The position numbers and the translations under genes are program-made. A stretch of DNA of 64,000 nt from Atribacter laminatus (GTDB lineage: Bacteria; Atribacterota; Atribacteria; Atribacterales; Atribacteraceae), in assembly GCF_015775515.1 (NCBI RefSeq), contig NZ_CP065383.1, positions 62,001 through 126,000 of the forward strand. The letters run 5' to 3'. The notes below the pieces were generated by a model. It was given only the letters and a program-made list of their open reading frames with translations, was not told where the DNA came from and did no database searches. Shown here piece after piece: positions 43,506 through 53,050 of the stretch (positions within the stretch are counted from its first letter, which is position 1; each line of letters starts with the position of its first letter).

Positions 43506-44312
43506 TCACTCCTCGGCCATGTTATTTTTTGCTCGCCTATTGGCAGTTTCAATCCCGTCCATAACTATACCTCTAAAACCTGACAATTCCAGTCGTTTTA
43601 TTCCGGCAATGGTTGTTCCACCAGGAGAACAAACCATATTTTTTAATAATCCAGGGTGACAGTTTTTTTTCTTCAACCAGGTTGCCGTTCCTAGCATGGT
43701 CTGCACAACCATTTTTAAACTTTTTTCCCACGGCAAACCAATATTCACTCCAGCATCCATCATCGCTTCCAAAAAAACCGCCACTAATCCTGGACCACTC
43801 CCACTCAAGGCAGTAATCTGATCGAACTCCTTTTCTTCGGCTTCAAAAATCCACCCGAGAGAAGAAAATACAAACAGTAAGTCCTCGCGATTCTCTTCGT
43901 TCACCAGAGAGTTATAATGAAGAGCAACAACGCCCTCCCCAACTTCTACGCCCAAGTTCGGCATCATTCTGATAATAGGCCGGCCTTCTCCTAAATATTT
44001 CTGCAATTGTTCCTGATTAACTCCCGCTGCCAAAGAAACAAATATTGAGTTTCTAAATTGAGAAAGGCTTTGACAAGCTGATTCGATTTGATTGGGTTTT
44101 ACCGCTAAAAAAATGAGGTAGGGTTCCGACTTCACCTCATTTATATCAGCTACATAAGATAAATCGAGTTCATTGGCTATCTGTATCGCCTTGGGCAATA
44201 CTTTATCATAAAGGCAGAATTCATACTTGTTATGCCATTTGTCAAGACAAAGTCCTCGTGTCAGAGCACTCCCCATATTACCACAACCTACCACCAAAAT
44301 GGATTGTTTCAC
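43506..44312 (-). CDS. proC: Pyrroline-5-carboxylate reductase
   Basis: Last step of proline synthesis. The 268-residue protein has the dinucleotide fold VVGCGNMGSALTRGL, FLAVKPNQIE, the segment RMMPNLGVEVGEGVVAL and GSGPGLVAVFLEAM, CSPGGTTIAGI at the end, all typical. Its place between yggS and divIVA is where sepF and yggT stand in Bacillota. Confidence 0.94.
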   Translation of the reverse strand: MKQSILVVGCGNMGSALTRGLCLDKWHNKYEFCLYDKVLPKAIQIANELDLSYVADINEVKSEPYLIFLAVKPNQIESACQSLSQFRNSIFVSLAAGVNQEQLQKYLGEGRPIIRMMPNLGVEVGEGVVALHYNSLVNEENREDLLFVFSSLGWIFEAEEKEFDQITALSGSGPGLVAVFLEAMMDAGVNIGLPWEKSLKMVVQTMLGTATWLKKKNCHPGLLKNMVCSPGGTTIAGIKRLELSGFRGIVMDGIETANRRAKNNMAEE

Positions 44313-45017
44313 CTAATTGCTCCTTTCTCCAAATAGACAACGTCCTAACCGAAGATAGGTTGCACCCTCTTCTACCGCTATTGGATAATCATCACTCATT
44401 CCCATTGACAAAGCCAAAGTTGGTGTAATCCAACTATACTTTTTACTCTCAACTTCTTCCTTGATTTGATAAAGCTCACGAAAAACTCGTCGAATTTCAT
44501 CAAGACTTCCCTGAGGCCCAATGGTCATTAGCCCACTGACTCGAATACGTCGATAAAGGTGCAAAGATTCAAAAAAAGGGATGACATCTTGTTTCTCAAG
44601 CCCAGCTTGGGTTTCTTTGCCAGTCAAATTCACCTGTACCATAACCGGATAGCAATCCTCCTTTGACAGTTCCAAACGTTTTTCTAAGGCTTGAAATTGA
44701 TTTATCCGGTCTAAAGAATGAATATACTGAAAATATTCTACCACTTTTGGGATTTTGTTCCTTTGAAGCTGTCCAATAAAATGCCACTCAATTGGTTCTT
44801 CTTGAAAAGAAGTTCTTTTTTGCTCGGTTTCTTGAATCCGATTTTCGCCAAAGCGATTTAACCCGCAGGATAAAGCTTCCTGCATTTTTTCAACGTTGAT
44901 TCCTTTAGTCACGGCGATGATTTTAATCTCTTCGCTCTTTCTCCCCGATTTTTGGCAGGAACGTATAATATTTTCTTGAATCATTTCTAACCGTTTTTGA
45001 ATGTATTTATTCATCAT
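44313..45017 (-). CDS. yggS: PLP homeostasis protein YggS (PLPBP)
   Basis: Single-domain PLP-binding protein that balances vitamin B6 and amino acid metabolism. The 234-residue product has IIAVTKGINVEKMQEAL (PLP lysine), FGENRIQE, WHFIGQLQRNK, QVNLTGKETQAGL and LSMGMSDDYPIAVEEGATYLRLG. It ends one base before proC starts. Confidence 0.95.
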   Translation of the reverse strand: MMNKYIQKRLEMIQENIIRSCQKSGRKSEEIKIIAVTKGINVEKMQEALSCGLNRFGENRIQETEQKRTSFQEEPIEWHFIGQLQRNKIPKVVEYFQYIHSLDRINQFQALEKRLELSKEDCYPVMVQVNLTGKETQAGLEKQDVIPFFESLHLYRRIRVSGLMTIGPQGSLDEIRRVFRELYQIKEEVESKKYSWITPTLALSMGMSDDYPIAVEEGATYLRLGRCLFGERSN

Positions 45018-45044
45018 TTTCGATCCGGTTCTTCCTCACTTTCC

Positions 45045-46625
45045 TCACTGATTTCTCGCTTCATTGTCAATTATTGACCAGGGAAACAAACCATCTTCCC
45101 AGGGATGTCTTGGCCATTCATCAAAATCCCGTCCCATTTTTTCCATTACCGTTCTCCATTGATTAAATACCAAACCATTTTTTTGCCCCACCAGTTTTGG
45201 AATCTCCTGAGCCAAGAAACGATCAGCCCGAGCTAAAAGAAGCTCTATCCAAGCAACTCGAAGACTTTCACCGGAAAAACGAATTTTCATTTTTTTCAAT
45301 CCGGTCTCGAAAAGCTCTCTCTCTTTCCTCCAAGCGAGGAAAGAGAGAGTTTTCATGTTCTCCAAATTGGTATGAGGCTTCGGAACCAAAAAGCTGTAAG
45401 AAATAGATAATTGATGGTTAGAATTAATTTTACGACATAATTTATGAATAAAATCCAAATCTTTTTCGGCAGAATGAAAAGTCTTCCCTATCATAAAATA
45501 GAGTTTCACTTTCGGTATTCCCAACCGGATAATATTTTCGATGAGATCAGTCCACTCCTCGTCATCCAAACCCTTCCCAAAATACTGACGAGTCTTAACT
45601 TCTCCGCTTTCTGGTGCCAAGGTCAAAGTTTTTATTCCACATTTTACCAAATAGGGAAGATATTCCCTATGGCGAGAAAGAGTGATCGCGGAGAGAGATG
45701 AAAAATTAACGGTAAACTGGTTTTTTATTGCATATTTTATAATATCCTCCCATTGGGGATGAGAGAGCACATCCGACCCAATGATCCCCAAATGAGAAGT
45801 CCATTTTTTTAAATTATTGATCATCTTCAAAACCATTTCAATCGGTCGCTGGCGTAGGGGGCGGTAGATAGCTCCACCAGCACAAAAACGACAGCGATAA
45901 CTGCACCCCCGGTTGATTTCCATCAATCCCATATTTTTAAAATAGGATTGAGGAGTATAAATATGAGAAAAGACCTCAAAACGGCTAATATCAACTCTTT
46001 GTTGTTGGATCTGTTCTGGAACGGTGTCAATTTTTTTAAAACCTTTAAAAAATGTGCCCGAAACTTGAGGAAAATAAAACCGTGGAACATAGACGCCGGG
46101 GAAACGGCTTAAATAAAGCAGTGTTTCTTGGCGGTTTAAACCGAAGTCTTGTGCTTCTTCCCAAGCAGCTAATAAATCAGGAAGGCTTTCTTCGCTTTCA
46201 CCAACAAAAATGACATCGGCAAAAGGGGCAATAATTTCCGGGTTCAAGGAGGCCAGTGGACCTCCAACTAAAACTAAGGGTTGATTTTCTTCCCGTTCAT
46301 TGGCATAAACCTCAAATCCCGAAACCAAAAGCAACTGTACCAATGAGAAAATTTCAATTTCAAAACCAAGGGTCAATCCGACGATATCAGCTTCAGCTAC
46401 GGGGGTACTTTTCTCGAAAGTTCGAATCCCGGTGTCGGTAAATAATCTTTCGACCCTCCATTGAGGACAATCAAAGACGGTCTTTAAAACCGATTGATAC
46501 CCGAGATTCGCCATTCCCATTTCATAAGAGCCGGGAAAACACCCAACAAAAAGATACTTCCCCATCTTGTTGTTGAGGGATAAGCCCCGTTCAATGTTTT
46601 TCAAATGGGTGACATCCAAAATCAT
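45045..46625 (-). CDS. Radical SAM protein with B12-binding-like N-terminus
   Basis: The 526-residue protein has an N-terminal part resembling the cobalamin-binding fold ([53 protein letters not shown]) and a radical SAM core with the cluster motif in [15 protein letters not shown] (CxxxCxxC) and [13 protein letters not shown]. This matches the TIGR03960-like family, whose substrate is unknown to me. Its start overlaps the ftsZ stop by four bases, so it is part of the dcw operon, an unusual place between ftsZ and yggS. Confidence 0.88.
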   Translation of the reverse strand: MILDVTHLKNIERGLSLNNKMGKYLFVGCFPGSYEMGMANLGYQSVLKTVFDCPQWRVERLFTDTGIRTFEKSTPVAEADIVGLTLGFEIEIFSLVQLLLVSGFEVYANEREENQPLVLVGGPLASLNPEIIAPFADVIFVGESEESLPDLLAAWEEAQDFGLNRQETLLYLSRFPGVYVPRFYFPQVSGTFFKGFKKIDTVPEQIQQQRVDISRFEVFSHIYTPQSYFKNMGLMEINRGCSYRCRFCAGGAIYRPLRQRPIEMVLKMINNLKKWTSHLGIIGSDVLSHPQWEDIIKYAIKNQFTVNFSSLSAITLSRHREYLPYLVKCGIKTLTLAPESGEVKTRQYFGKGLDDEEWTDLIENIIRLGIPKVKLYFMIGKTFHSAEKDLDFIHKLCRKINSNHQLSISYSFLVPKPHTNLENMKTLSFLAWRKERELFETGLKKMKIRFSGESLRVAWIELLLARADRFLAQEIPKLVGQKNGLVFNQWRTVMEKMGRDFDEWPRHPWEDGLFPWSIIDNEARNQ

Positions 46626-47692
46626 TTCATTTTTTTTCTCATAAAAGCAGGCACGTCCAAGTCATCGAAGGTAAAAGAATCAGCGACCTCTCCTTGAAAT
46701 ATCTCCTGCGTCTCCTCACTATCCTTTTCTCCACCATGATCAAATCCAGTGGCAATCAGAGTAATTTTTAATTCGTCTTTGATGTTTTTATCTATAACAG
46801 CACCAAAAATTATATTGGTCTCTTCCGAGGCAGCACTACAAATAATCTCCGCTGCTTTATGTATTTCCAGGATTCCCAAATTCGGTCCTCCCGTTACATT
46901 AAAGAGTATGCCTTTGGCCCCCTTAAAAGATGTTTCCAAAAGCGGGCTGGATATTGCCACTTTTGCTGCTTCAGTCGCTTTATTTTCTCCGCTAGCTTTC
47001 CCGATACCCATTAAAGAAGTGCCAGCATTGGCCATTATCGTCCGGATATCAGCAAAATCTAAATTGATAATGCCCGGAACATTGATTAAATCAGAAATGC
47101 TCTGTACTCCCTGGAGAAGAATATCATCTACCATCTGAAAAGCTTCGACAATTGAGGTCGTTTTCTCGGTAACTTGAAGCAAGCGGTCATTGGGAATAAC
47201 AATCAGAGCATCCACTACTTTTCTGAGTTGCTCTATCCCCTCTTCAGCTTGACGGTTTCTTTTCCGTCCTTCAAAAGAAAAGGGTTTGGTAACAACTGCA
47301 ATCGTTAATATTCCTAACTCGCGAGCAATGTTCGCTACCACTGGAGCTCCACCGGTTCCGGTTCCACCGCCCATACCAGCCGTTACAAAAACCATATCGG
47401 TATTTTCCAACGCTTCGTAAATTTTATTTCTATCTTCTTCGGCAGCTCTTCGACCAATCTCCGGGTTAGCTCCAGCTCCAAGACCACGAGTCAATTTCGA
47501 GCCGATTTGGAGCTTAACGGCAGCCAGAGAACGTGATAACACCTGGGCATCGGTATTGAGTGCAACAAATGATACACCCATTAATCCTGACTTGACCATT
47601 CGGTTAACGGCATTCCCTCCACCGCCTCCAATACCGAAAACCTTGATCACAACGTTGTTATTTTCTCCGGCATTTCCTTTCACCTTAGACAT
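46622..47692 (-). CDS. ftsZ: Cell division GTPase FtsZ
   Basis: Tubulin homologue that forms the division ring. The 356-residue protein has [27 protein letters not shown] (tubulin signature), [16 protein letters not shown] with the catalytic loop, and ends with the short conserved tail [11 protein letters not shown], which binds FtsA. The linker is short. Follows ftsA by 18 bases. Confidence 0.97.
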   Translation of the reverse strand: MSKVKGNAGENNNVVIKVFGIGGGGGNAVNRMVKSGLMGVSFVALNTDAQVLSRSLAAVKLQIGSKLTRGLGAGANPEIGRRAAEEDRNKIYEALENTDMVFVTAGMGGGTGTGGAPVVANIARELGILTIAVVTKPFSFEGRKRNRQAEEGIEQLRKVVDALIVIPNDRLLQVTEKTTSIVEAFQMVDDILLQGVQSISDLINVPGIINLDFADIRTIMANAGTSLMGIGKASGENKATEAAKVAISSPLLETSFKGAKGILFNVTGGPNLGILEIHKAAEIICSAASEETNIIFGAVIDKNIKDELKITLIATGFDHGGEKDSEETQEIFQGEVADSFTFDDLDVPAFMRKKMK

Positions 47693-47710
47693 CTCTGTAA
47701 CCCCCAGTAA

Positions 47711-48976
47711 TTATCCCATCATGAAGAAATCCTTTAATTTATTAACCATTCCATGAATTTTTCCAGAAGATCCCTCGTTAAAGCGATGATCTGATTTTCT
47801 TTCCTGGCCTTCAGTAAGTGCCATTTGTAATAGCCCACAAGAAGTTGAAAATATTGGGCTCGATATGACTTGCACTTGCCCTAAGTAATTTTTACTTTCT
47901 GGAAATCCAATCCGAACCGGCATATTTAAGAGCGTTGTAGCAAATTCATTGAGCCCTCCCAAAAGCGAAGACCCGCCAGTAATAACTATTCCTCCCCGTA
48001 ATACCGACGACATGCCTGAAGCTCGAATTTCCCTTCTAATCATTAGTATCATTTCCTTCACTCGCGCTTCAATTATCTCACAGGCAAACTTCCTCTTTAC
48101 CGACCGCAGAGACTTCATGCTAATATCCTTGACTTCAATCATTTCATCATCAGGAACATATTTACTATAAACACTTCCATATTGGAGTTTTATTCTTTCT
48201 GCCTCGTCGCGGGATGTCCGGAGACCAATTGCCAAATCAGAAGTAATCAGCTCTCCTCCAACCGGTAAAATATTAGAATAATAGATAGAATCATTATAGA
48301 ATACCGCAATATCCGTTGTCCCTCCGCCGATATCTATTAAAACCGTTCCCGCTTCCTGCTCACCAGTGGTCAATACTGCCAACGCCGAGGCATAGGGTTG
48401 AAATACTGTTCGGTAAACTTCATACCCTACGCTTTGAAAACATTCAACCAAATTGTGGAGATGGTTTTCTTCAGCGGTAACCACATGGGCATTCACCTTT
48501 AAACGAGTTCCCACCAGTTTGCGAGGTTGAGCAATTCCCCGTTGATCGTCCAACGAAAACTCCTGAGGGATAACATGAATGACCGCCTGACCGTCACTGG
48601 TTATCTGAGTTCGAGTTCCCTCTATGACTTTTTCAATATCTTTTTCATATACCTCCCGACTGACTTTTCCGAGAAGTATTTCATTTTCAGCATTCCTGGA
48701 AGTAACGTAATCACCTGCAATCCCAGTATATAAAAAATTCGGTTCTTCTTTGGCAACGCTCAAGGAATTGAGAACCGACTCTTTTATCGAATGGGAAGCT
48801 TTTTCAACATCAACAACTTTTCCTTTTTTTATCCCAGACGAAGCACTCAACCCAATACCTAATATTTCGATTCCATTGGATCGAATCTTCCCGATTAACG
48901 TACAAATTTTGCTGGTTCCTACATCAACCGCTGCAATAGTTGGGTTTGATGTCTCAATATATTTAAATAATTTCAA
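47711..48976 (-). CDS. ftsA: Cell division protein FtsA
   Basis: Actin-like membrane tether of the Z-ring. The 421-residue protein has AAVDVGTSKICTLIG, IDIGGGTTDIAVF (phosphate 2), GGIVITGGSSLLGGL (adenosine motif) and the C-terminal amphipathic membrane helix GMVNKLKDFFMMG. Start overlaps ftsQ by four bases (ATGA). Confidence 0.97.
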   Translation of the reverse strand: MKLFKYIETSNPTIAAVDVGTSKICTLIGKIRSNGIEILGIGLSASSGIKKGKVVDVEKASHSIKESVLNSLSVAKEEPNFLYTGIAGDYVTSRNAENEILLGKVSREVYEKDIEKVIEGTRTQITSDGQAVIHVIPQEFSLDDQRGIAQPRKLVGTRLKVNAHVVTAEENHLHNLVECFQSVGYEVYRTVFQPYASALAVLTTGEQEAGTVLIDIGGGTTDIAVFYNDSIYYSNILPVGGELITSDLAIGLRTSRDEAERIKLQYGSVYSKYVPDDEMIEVKDISMKSLRSVKRKFACEIIEARVKEMILMIRREIRASGMSSVLRGGIVITGGSSLLGGLNEFATTLLNMPVRIGFPESKNYLGQVQVISSPIFSTSCGLLQMALTEGQERKSDHRFNEGSSGKIHGMVNKLKDFFMMG

Positions 48977-49688
48977 AAAATTTCCTCCTCGTCCTGGATA
49001 AGAACAATGTCTTTTTTCATGCGTAGATCAAAACCAACAACCTTGAGAGCTTTTACCTGGACTTCTCTCAACAAGGGTTTCAAAACCGGGATTTTTTCTT
49101 TCAAGTTTTGAACACTCTCACACTTGATAAATATATCATTTTGAAGTTGTAAAATAAACAGATTGTTATGAACCATTTTCGTCATCTTCAAATGCGTATC
49201 AAAATCGCTCAGCCAAGCACGAATAACCTCTAAAGTCATTTTAATCGAATCATTTTCGAGGGATGGAACATAAAGAGAAATTAAAAGATCGGGGTTGTCA
49301 GATGGGGTATTTACTCTTACCCCTTGATCATCGACATAAAACCAGGTATCTCCAACCACAACTTTTGCCAAGGGAGCTCTTTCCACAATCTCGATTCGAA
49401 TTAAATGAGGAAAAACCTTTTGAACTCTTACGCTTTTTACGTCGTTAATTTTTTTGATCCGGTTTTCAATTTCCCAAGTTCTTAAACCAAAAATACTCTG
49501 TCCAATTTGAATACCCGAGGCGCTTTCGATATATTTTACCGATATGCTCCGATTACCGCTCACCTCAATTTGGTTTACTGCAAACAAATTCCCTCTCATG
49601 AAGAGGCTAAAAACCAACCAGGCGATAACTCCCAGAACTAGATAAAAAAAAAGAGTTTCAAAAAAAATTGTGACTTATAATATTTCAT
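48973..49688 (-). CDS. ftsQ: Cell division protein FtsQ/DivIB, frame change at poly-T tract
   Basis: FtsQ links the early and late divisome in the periplasm. The main frame (49617 downwards) has the POTRA domain (VNQIEVSGNRSISVKYIES) and the FtsQ domain (WFYVDDQGVRV), but no start codon with a signal upstream. ATG 49688, overlapping the murB stop as ATGA, encodes MKYYKSQFFLKLFFF and then hits TAG. Adding one T to the T9 tract (A9 at 49644-49652 on the plus strand) joins that start to YLVLGVIAWLVFSLFMRG, a perfect single membrane segment. So either slippage at the tract produces FtsQ, or the tract is miscounted in the assembly. An alternative is an ATT start in the main frame without ribosome-binding site. 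Confidence 0.8.
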
Positions 49689-50620
49689 TGCCATACCTCG
49701 ATTTCATTTTCCAGAAAAATATTTCTTTCTCGTTGTACTTCTTGGCGAATCCAATCTATCAGTACCATTACATCTCGAGCTTTCGCCGCTCCACGATTGA
49801 TTATAAAATTGGAATGTTTCTCAGAAATTTGGGCGAAACCGGTTCTTAACCCCTTGAATCCCATTTGATCGATGATTTTAGCCGCATAGTCACCAGGTGG
49901 ATTTTTAAATACACAACCGGCCGACGGCCAACCCACCGGCTGAAATTGCTTACGGAGGAGGCTATTTCGACGAATATTATTCTTAATATTTTCGGTTTTA
50001 TCGGGAAAAAGCTGAAAAATGACTTTCAAAATCGTCAACCTATCTTTCTTTAATGATGACCCTCGATAAAAAAAATCCACCTTATTCCTTTCCAACCACT
50101 CTATATTACCATTATTATCCATGACTAAGATTTCTTGGATTAAATTTTTGATTTCCTGTCCGAAACAACCGGCATTAATCCGCACCGCTCCTCCCACCGT
50201 TCCCGGAATACCAACGAGAAATTCAAATCCTCCCATACTGTGGCATAGAGCAAAACTCACTAAATGCGAAAGAGGAACTCCGGCTCCACTTTCAATACGA
50301 TGGTTTCCAATACATTTCATTTCAGCATATTCGCCAGCAAGACGAACCACCACTCCTGGAAAACCTTGATCATGAACCAGAATATTTGATCCTCGTCCCA
50401 GAATTTTCCAGGGACAGTTTAAATCCTGCATTTTTAAAATTAATTTCGGGAAAACCACACCTCTTAAAACATCAACTAAAGCGACTACCCGACCACCAAT
50501 TTTCCAGGTCGTATAAAGCTTCATTTCAGCCTGTGGTATTACAATCAAGTCCGAAGAACCGGCATACTCTTTCTCAACTGATTTCCATTTTTCCTGCACA
50601 TACTGTCGGCTACCTTCCAT
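49685..50620 (-). CDS. murB: UDP-N-acetylenolpyruvoylglucosamine reductase
   Basis: Makes UDP-N-acetylmuramate. The 311-residue flavoprotein has YTTWKIGGRVVALV, LGRGSNILV, GFEFLVGIPGTVGGAVRINAG (here shortened to the central FLVGIPGTVGGA), the catalytic serine in PSAGCVFKNP and the closing ENEIEVW with the active-site Glu. It is the type I family. The start is uncertain: ATG 50620 overlaps murC by 76 bases; ATG 50524, with CAGG upstream, gives a shorter, also plausible protein. Confidence 0.92.
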   Translation of the reverse strand: MEGSRQYVQEKWKSVEKEYAGSSDLIVIPQAEMKLYTTWKIGGRVVALVDVLRGVVFPKLILKMQDLNCPWKILGRGSNILVHDQGFPGVVVRLAGEYAEMKCIGNHRIESGAGVPLSHLVSFALCHSMGGFEFLVGIPGTVGGAVRINAGCFGQEIKNLIQEILVMDNNGNIEWLERNKVDFFYRGSSLKKDRLTILKVIFQLFPDKTENIKNNIRRNSLLRKQFQPVGWPSAGCVFKNPPGDYAAKIIDQMGFKGLRTGFAQISEKHSNFIINRGAAKARDVMVLIDWIRQEVQRERNIFLENEIEVWQ

Positions 50621-51966
50621 ACATCTCCGGCCCCCATGGTAATCAAAATATTTCCTGGACCTATCAGATTCTCGGTAATGTCAAGAGCTTCATCTATGGT
50701 TGAAACCATATGAACACCATCATAACCGGCTTTTTTTAACTCATCATAAATTAAACTTGAGGTAATGCCTTCAATCGGCTTTTCACCAGCCGAATAAATG
50801 GGAAAGAGGATAACTTGATGGGCTTTCTTTAGTATTTCAGCCATTTCTCTATAAAGACGCTTGGTTCTGGTATACCGATGAGGTTGAAAAACAACAATCA
50901 CCTTGCCTAATGTCCGGCTCAGCGCTGTTCTCAATACTACACTCATTTCAGTTGGATGGTGAGCATAATCGTCAACCACCAGGGTTCCATCAATATAACC
51001 AATTCGCTCATAACGTCTCTTCACTCCTTTAAACATCTCTAAAGCACTGGCAATTGATTTTTTATCAATTCCCAGCTTTACCCCAACCGCTACACAGGCT
51101 AAGGAATTAATAACGTTATGGAGCCCAGGAATATTCAAGATAAAAGAACCTAAGTTCTGGTTGAGATAGGTCACTCGAAACAAAGACCCTTCCGCCCTTT
51201 CTTCAACCATCGATCCGTGAACATCAACTCTATCATTGATCATTCCATAAGTCATTAAATTAGTCTGGGGGTGTTGGTTGAACATTGCCTGTACATTAGG
51301 GTGGTCTCCGCAGGCTACTATAAATCCCCCCTCTTTAACACCATTAGTAAAGGAAACAAAAGCATTCATTTCATTTTCTTGACTTCCGTAATATTCCAAA
51401 TGGTCATCTTCGATATTGGTTATCACCGCGCAGTAGGGGCTGAGCCTTAAAAAAGATCCGTCACTCTCGTCAGCTTCGGATACAAAATATTCTCCATCAC
51501 CAAAGCGAGCGTTCCCCCCGATATCTTCGACTTCTCCACCTACCAAGACCGTAGGATCCAGGCCGGCGACTTCCAACAAGAGTGAAATCATCGAGGTCGT
51601 AGTGGTTTTTCCGTGGGTTCCTGCAATTGCTATACCCTTTTTCTGATTGAGAAAAAAGGCCAACATCTCTCCCCGATGAATAATTGGTATGTTTCTTTGA
51701 ATGGCTTCTTGGAGTTCGACATTTTCTGGGGGGATAGCGGAAGAAATAACCACTGCAGAAATATTTTTAATTCTTTCTCTTGAGTGACCGATAAATACCT
51801 GAATGCCTTTTTCCTGAAGTCGACAAGTGTTTTCTCCACAAAAAATATCAGAGCCACTAACCTGATATCCCATTTCAAAAGCGATGGTTGCCAAGGCACT
51901 CATGCCAGTGCCGCCAATACCAATAAAATAGAGTTCGTTAGGTAATGAGACGAGATGAGCGTTCAA
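50545..51966 (-). CDS. murC: UDP-N-acetylmuramate-L-alanine ligase
   Basis: Adds L-Ala to the muramyl precursor. The 473-residue ligase has YFIGIGGTGMSALA, IAIAGTHGKTTTTSM (ATP site), EADESDGSFL and VDDYAHHPTEM, FQPHRYTRTK. The start is taken as TTG 51966: AGGAGG lies seven bases upstream, inside the end of murG, and the codon stands one base after the murG stop. The longer frame to 51996 would overlap murG. Confidence 0.95.
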   Translation of the reverse strand: MNAHLVSLPNELYFIGIGGTGMSALATIAFEMGYQVSGSDIFCGENTCRLQEKGIQVFIGHSRERIKNISAVVISSAIPPENVELQEAIQRNIPIIHRGEMLAFFLNQKKGIAIAGTHGKTTTTSMISLLLEVAGLDPTVLVGGEVEDIGGNARFGDGEYFVSEADESDGSFLRLSPYCAVITNIEDDHLEYYGSQENEMNAFVSFTNGVKEGGFIVACGDHPNVQAMFNQHPQTNLMTYGMINDRVDVHGSMVEERAEGSLFRVTYLNQNLGSFILNIPGLHNVINSLACVAVGVKLGIDKKSIASALEMFKGVKRRYERIGYIDGTLVVDDYAHHPTEMSVVLRTALSRTLGKVIVVFQPHRYTRTKRLYREMAEILKKAHQVILFPIYSAGEKPIEGITSSLIYDELKKAGYDGVHMVSTIDEALDITENLIGPGNILITMGAGDVWKVADSMCRKNGNQLRKSMPVLRT

Positions 51967-51967
51967 T

Positions 51968-53050
51968 TCAATTCCTCCTACGGATCTCATTGACAATCAT
52001 ACCAGCAATTCGTGTTGCTGAAAATCGAAAATCTTCAATTTTTTTATATTTTTTTTCTGACTGCTCAGATAGACCTCGAATTGCCTGAGCTAAGCCTTCT
52101 GAATGAAGACTTTTTTCGTCTATAATGATGACCGGTAACTTTTCACCCAGCCATTGGGCATTGTAAAACTGGTGTTCTTCAGTTGCCTCTCCATAAGGAA
52201 TCAAGACCGCCGGAAGACCAAAACAAAACAATTCATAAGTAACATTGGCACCAGATCGACTGATTACCAAATCGGCCGCCGCATAAAAAATACCTGGATT
52301 TGGGTAAAAATCATAAACCAAATAAGGAAATGGATAGCGCGCCGCCCTTTCCTTGGCTTCTTGATAAGATTCATCTCCAGTGATATGAATGACTTGTAAA
52401 TTCAATTTTTCTATAAAAGGCAATGCTTGCCAAAATACCTGGTTAATCAGCTGAGAACCTCTACTTCCTCCTATGATGAGCAAAGTTTTCTTATGAGAAT
52501 CGAGACCGAGTTTTCCCCTTGCTTCCTTATCTTTTCCCTGCCAATCAAGAACCTCTCCCCGCAAGGGATTACCGGTTACAACCACCCGACTTGTATCACG
52601 AAAACCTTCAACTGCTTCCGCAACCGGTACAAAGGTTTTTTTTGACCAACGGGAGATGATCCGGTTGGCAAAACCCGGATGGATATTCTGTTCCTGAACG
52701 AATATCGGAATCCGAAATATTTTTGCCCAAAAAGCGATCAGCAAAGATACATAGCTGCCAAAAACCAAGACCGCCCGAGGCCGAAATTTGATAAAAAGAT
52801 AACAGCTTTGAAACAATCCTACTATATTATCACCAAAGGCACGTAGAAAATCTACAGTTGATGTTCGATTCCATCCTCGCGCTCGAATAAAAGAAAGCGC
52901 AAAACCAGCTTCAGGAACTAATTTTTTTTCCATGCCTCTTTTGGTTCCAATAAAGCGAATCAAAAAGTCGTGAGAAAGATGTTGAGCAATGCTGAGCGCT
53001 GGAAAAATATGACCGCCGGTTCCACCAGCTGCAATAAATATTTCATTCAA
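51968..53050 (-). CDS. murG: Undecaprenyl-PP-MurNAc-pentapeptide GlcNAc transferase
   Basis: Makes lipid II at the inner membrane face. The 360-residue GT28 enzyme has AAGGTGGHIFPALSIA, GSYVSLLIAFWAKI, VQEQNIHPGFANRI, GGSRGSQLINQVF and VISRSGANVTYELFCFGLPAVLIP. Overlaps ftsW by eight bases. Confidence 0.96.
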   Translation of the reverse strand: MNEIFIAAGGTGGHIFPALSIAQHLSHDFLIRFIGTKRGMEKKLVPEAGFALSFIRARGWNRTSTVDFLRAFGDNIVGLFQSCYLFIKFRPRAVLVFGSYVSLLIAFWAKIFRIPIFVQEQNIHPGFANRIISRWSKKTFVPVAEAVEGFRDTSRVVVTGNPLRGEVLDWQGKDKEARGKLGLDSHKKTLLIIGGSRGSQLINQVFWQALPFIEKLNLQVIHITGDESYQEAKERAARYPFPYLVYDFYPNPGIFYAAADLVISRSGANVTYELFCFGLPAVLIPYGEATEEHQFYNAQWLGEKLPVIIIDEKSLHSEGLAQAIRGLSEQSEKKYKKIEDFRFSATRIAGMIVNEIRRRN

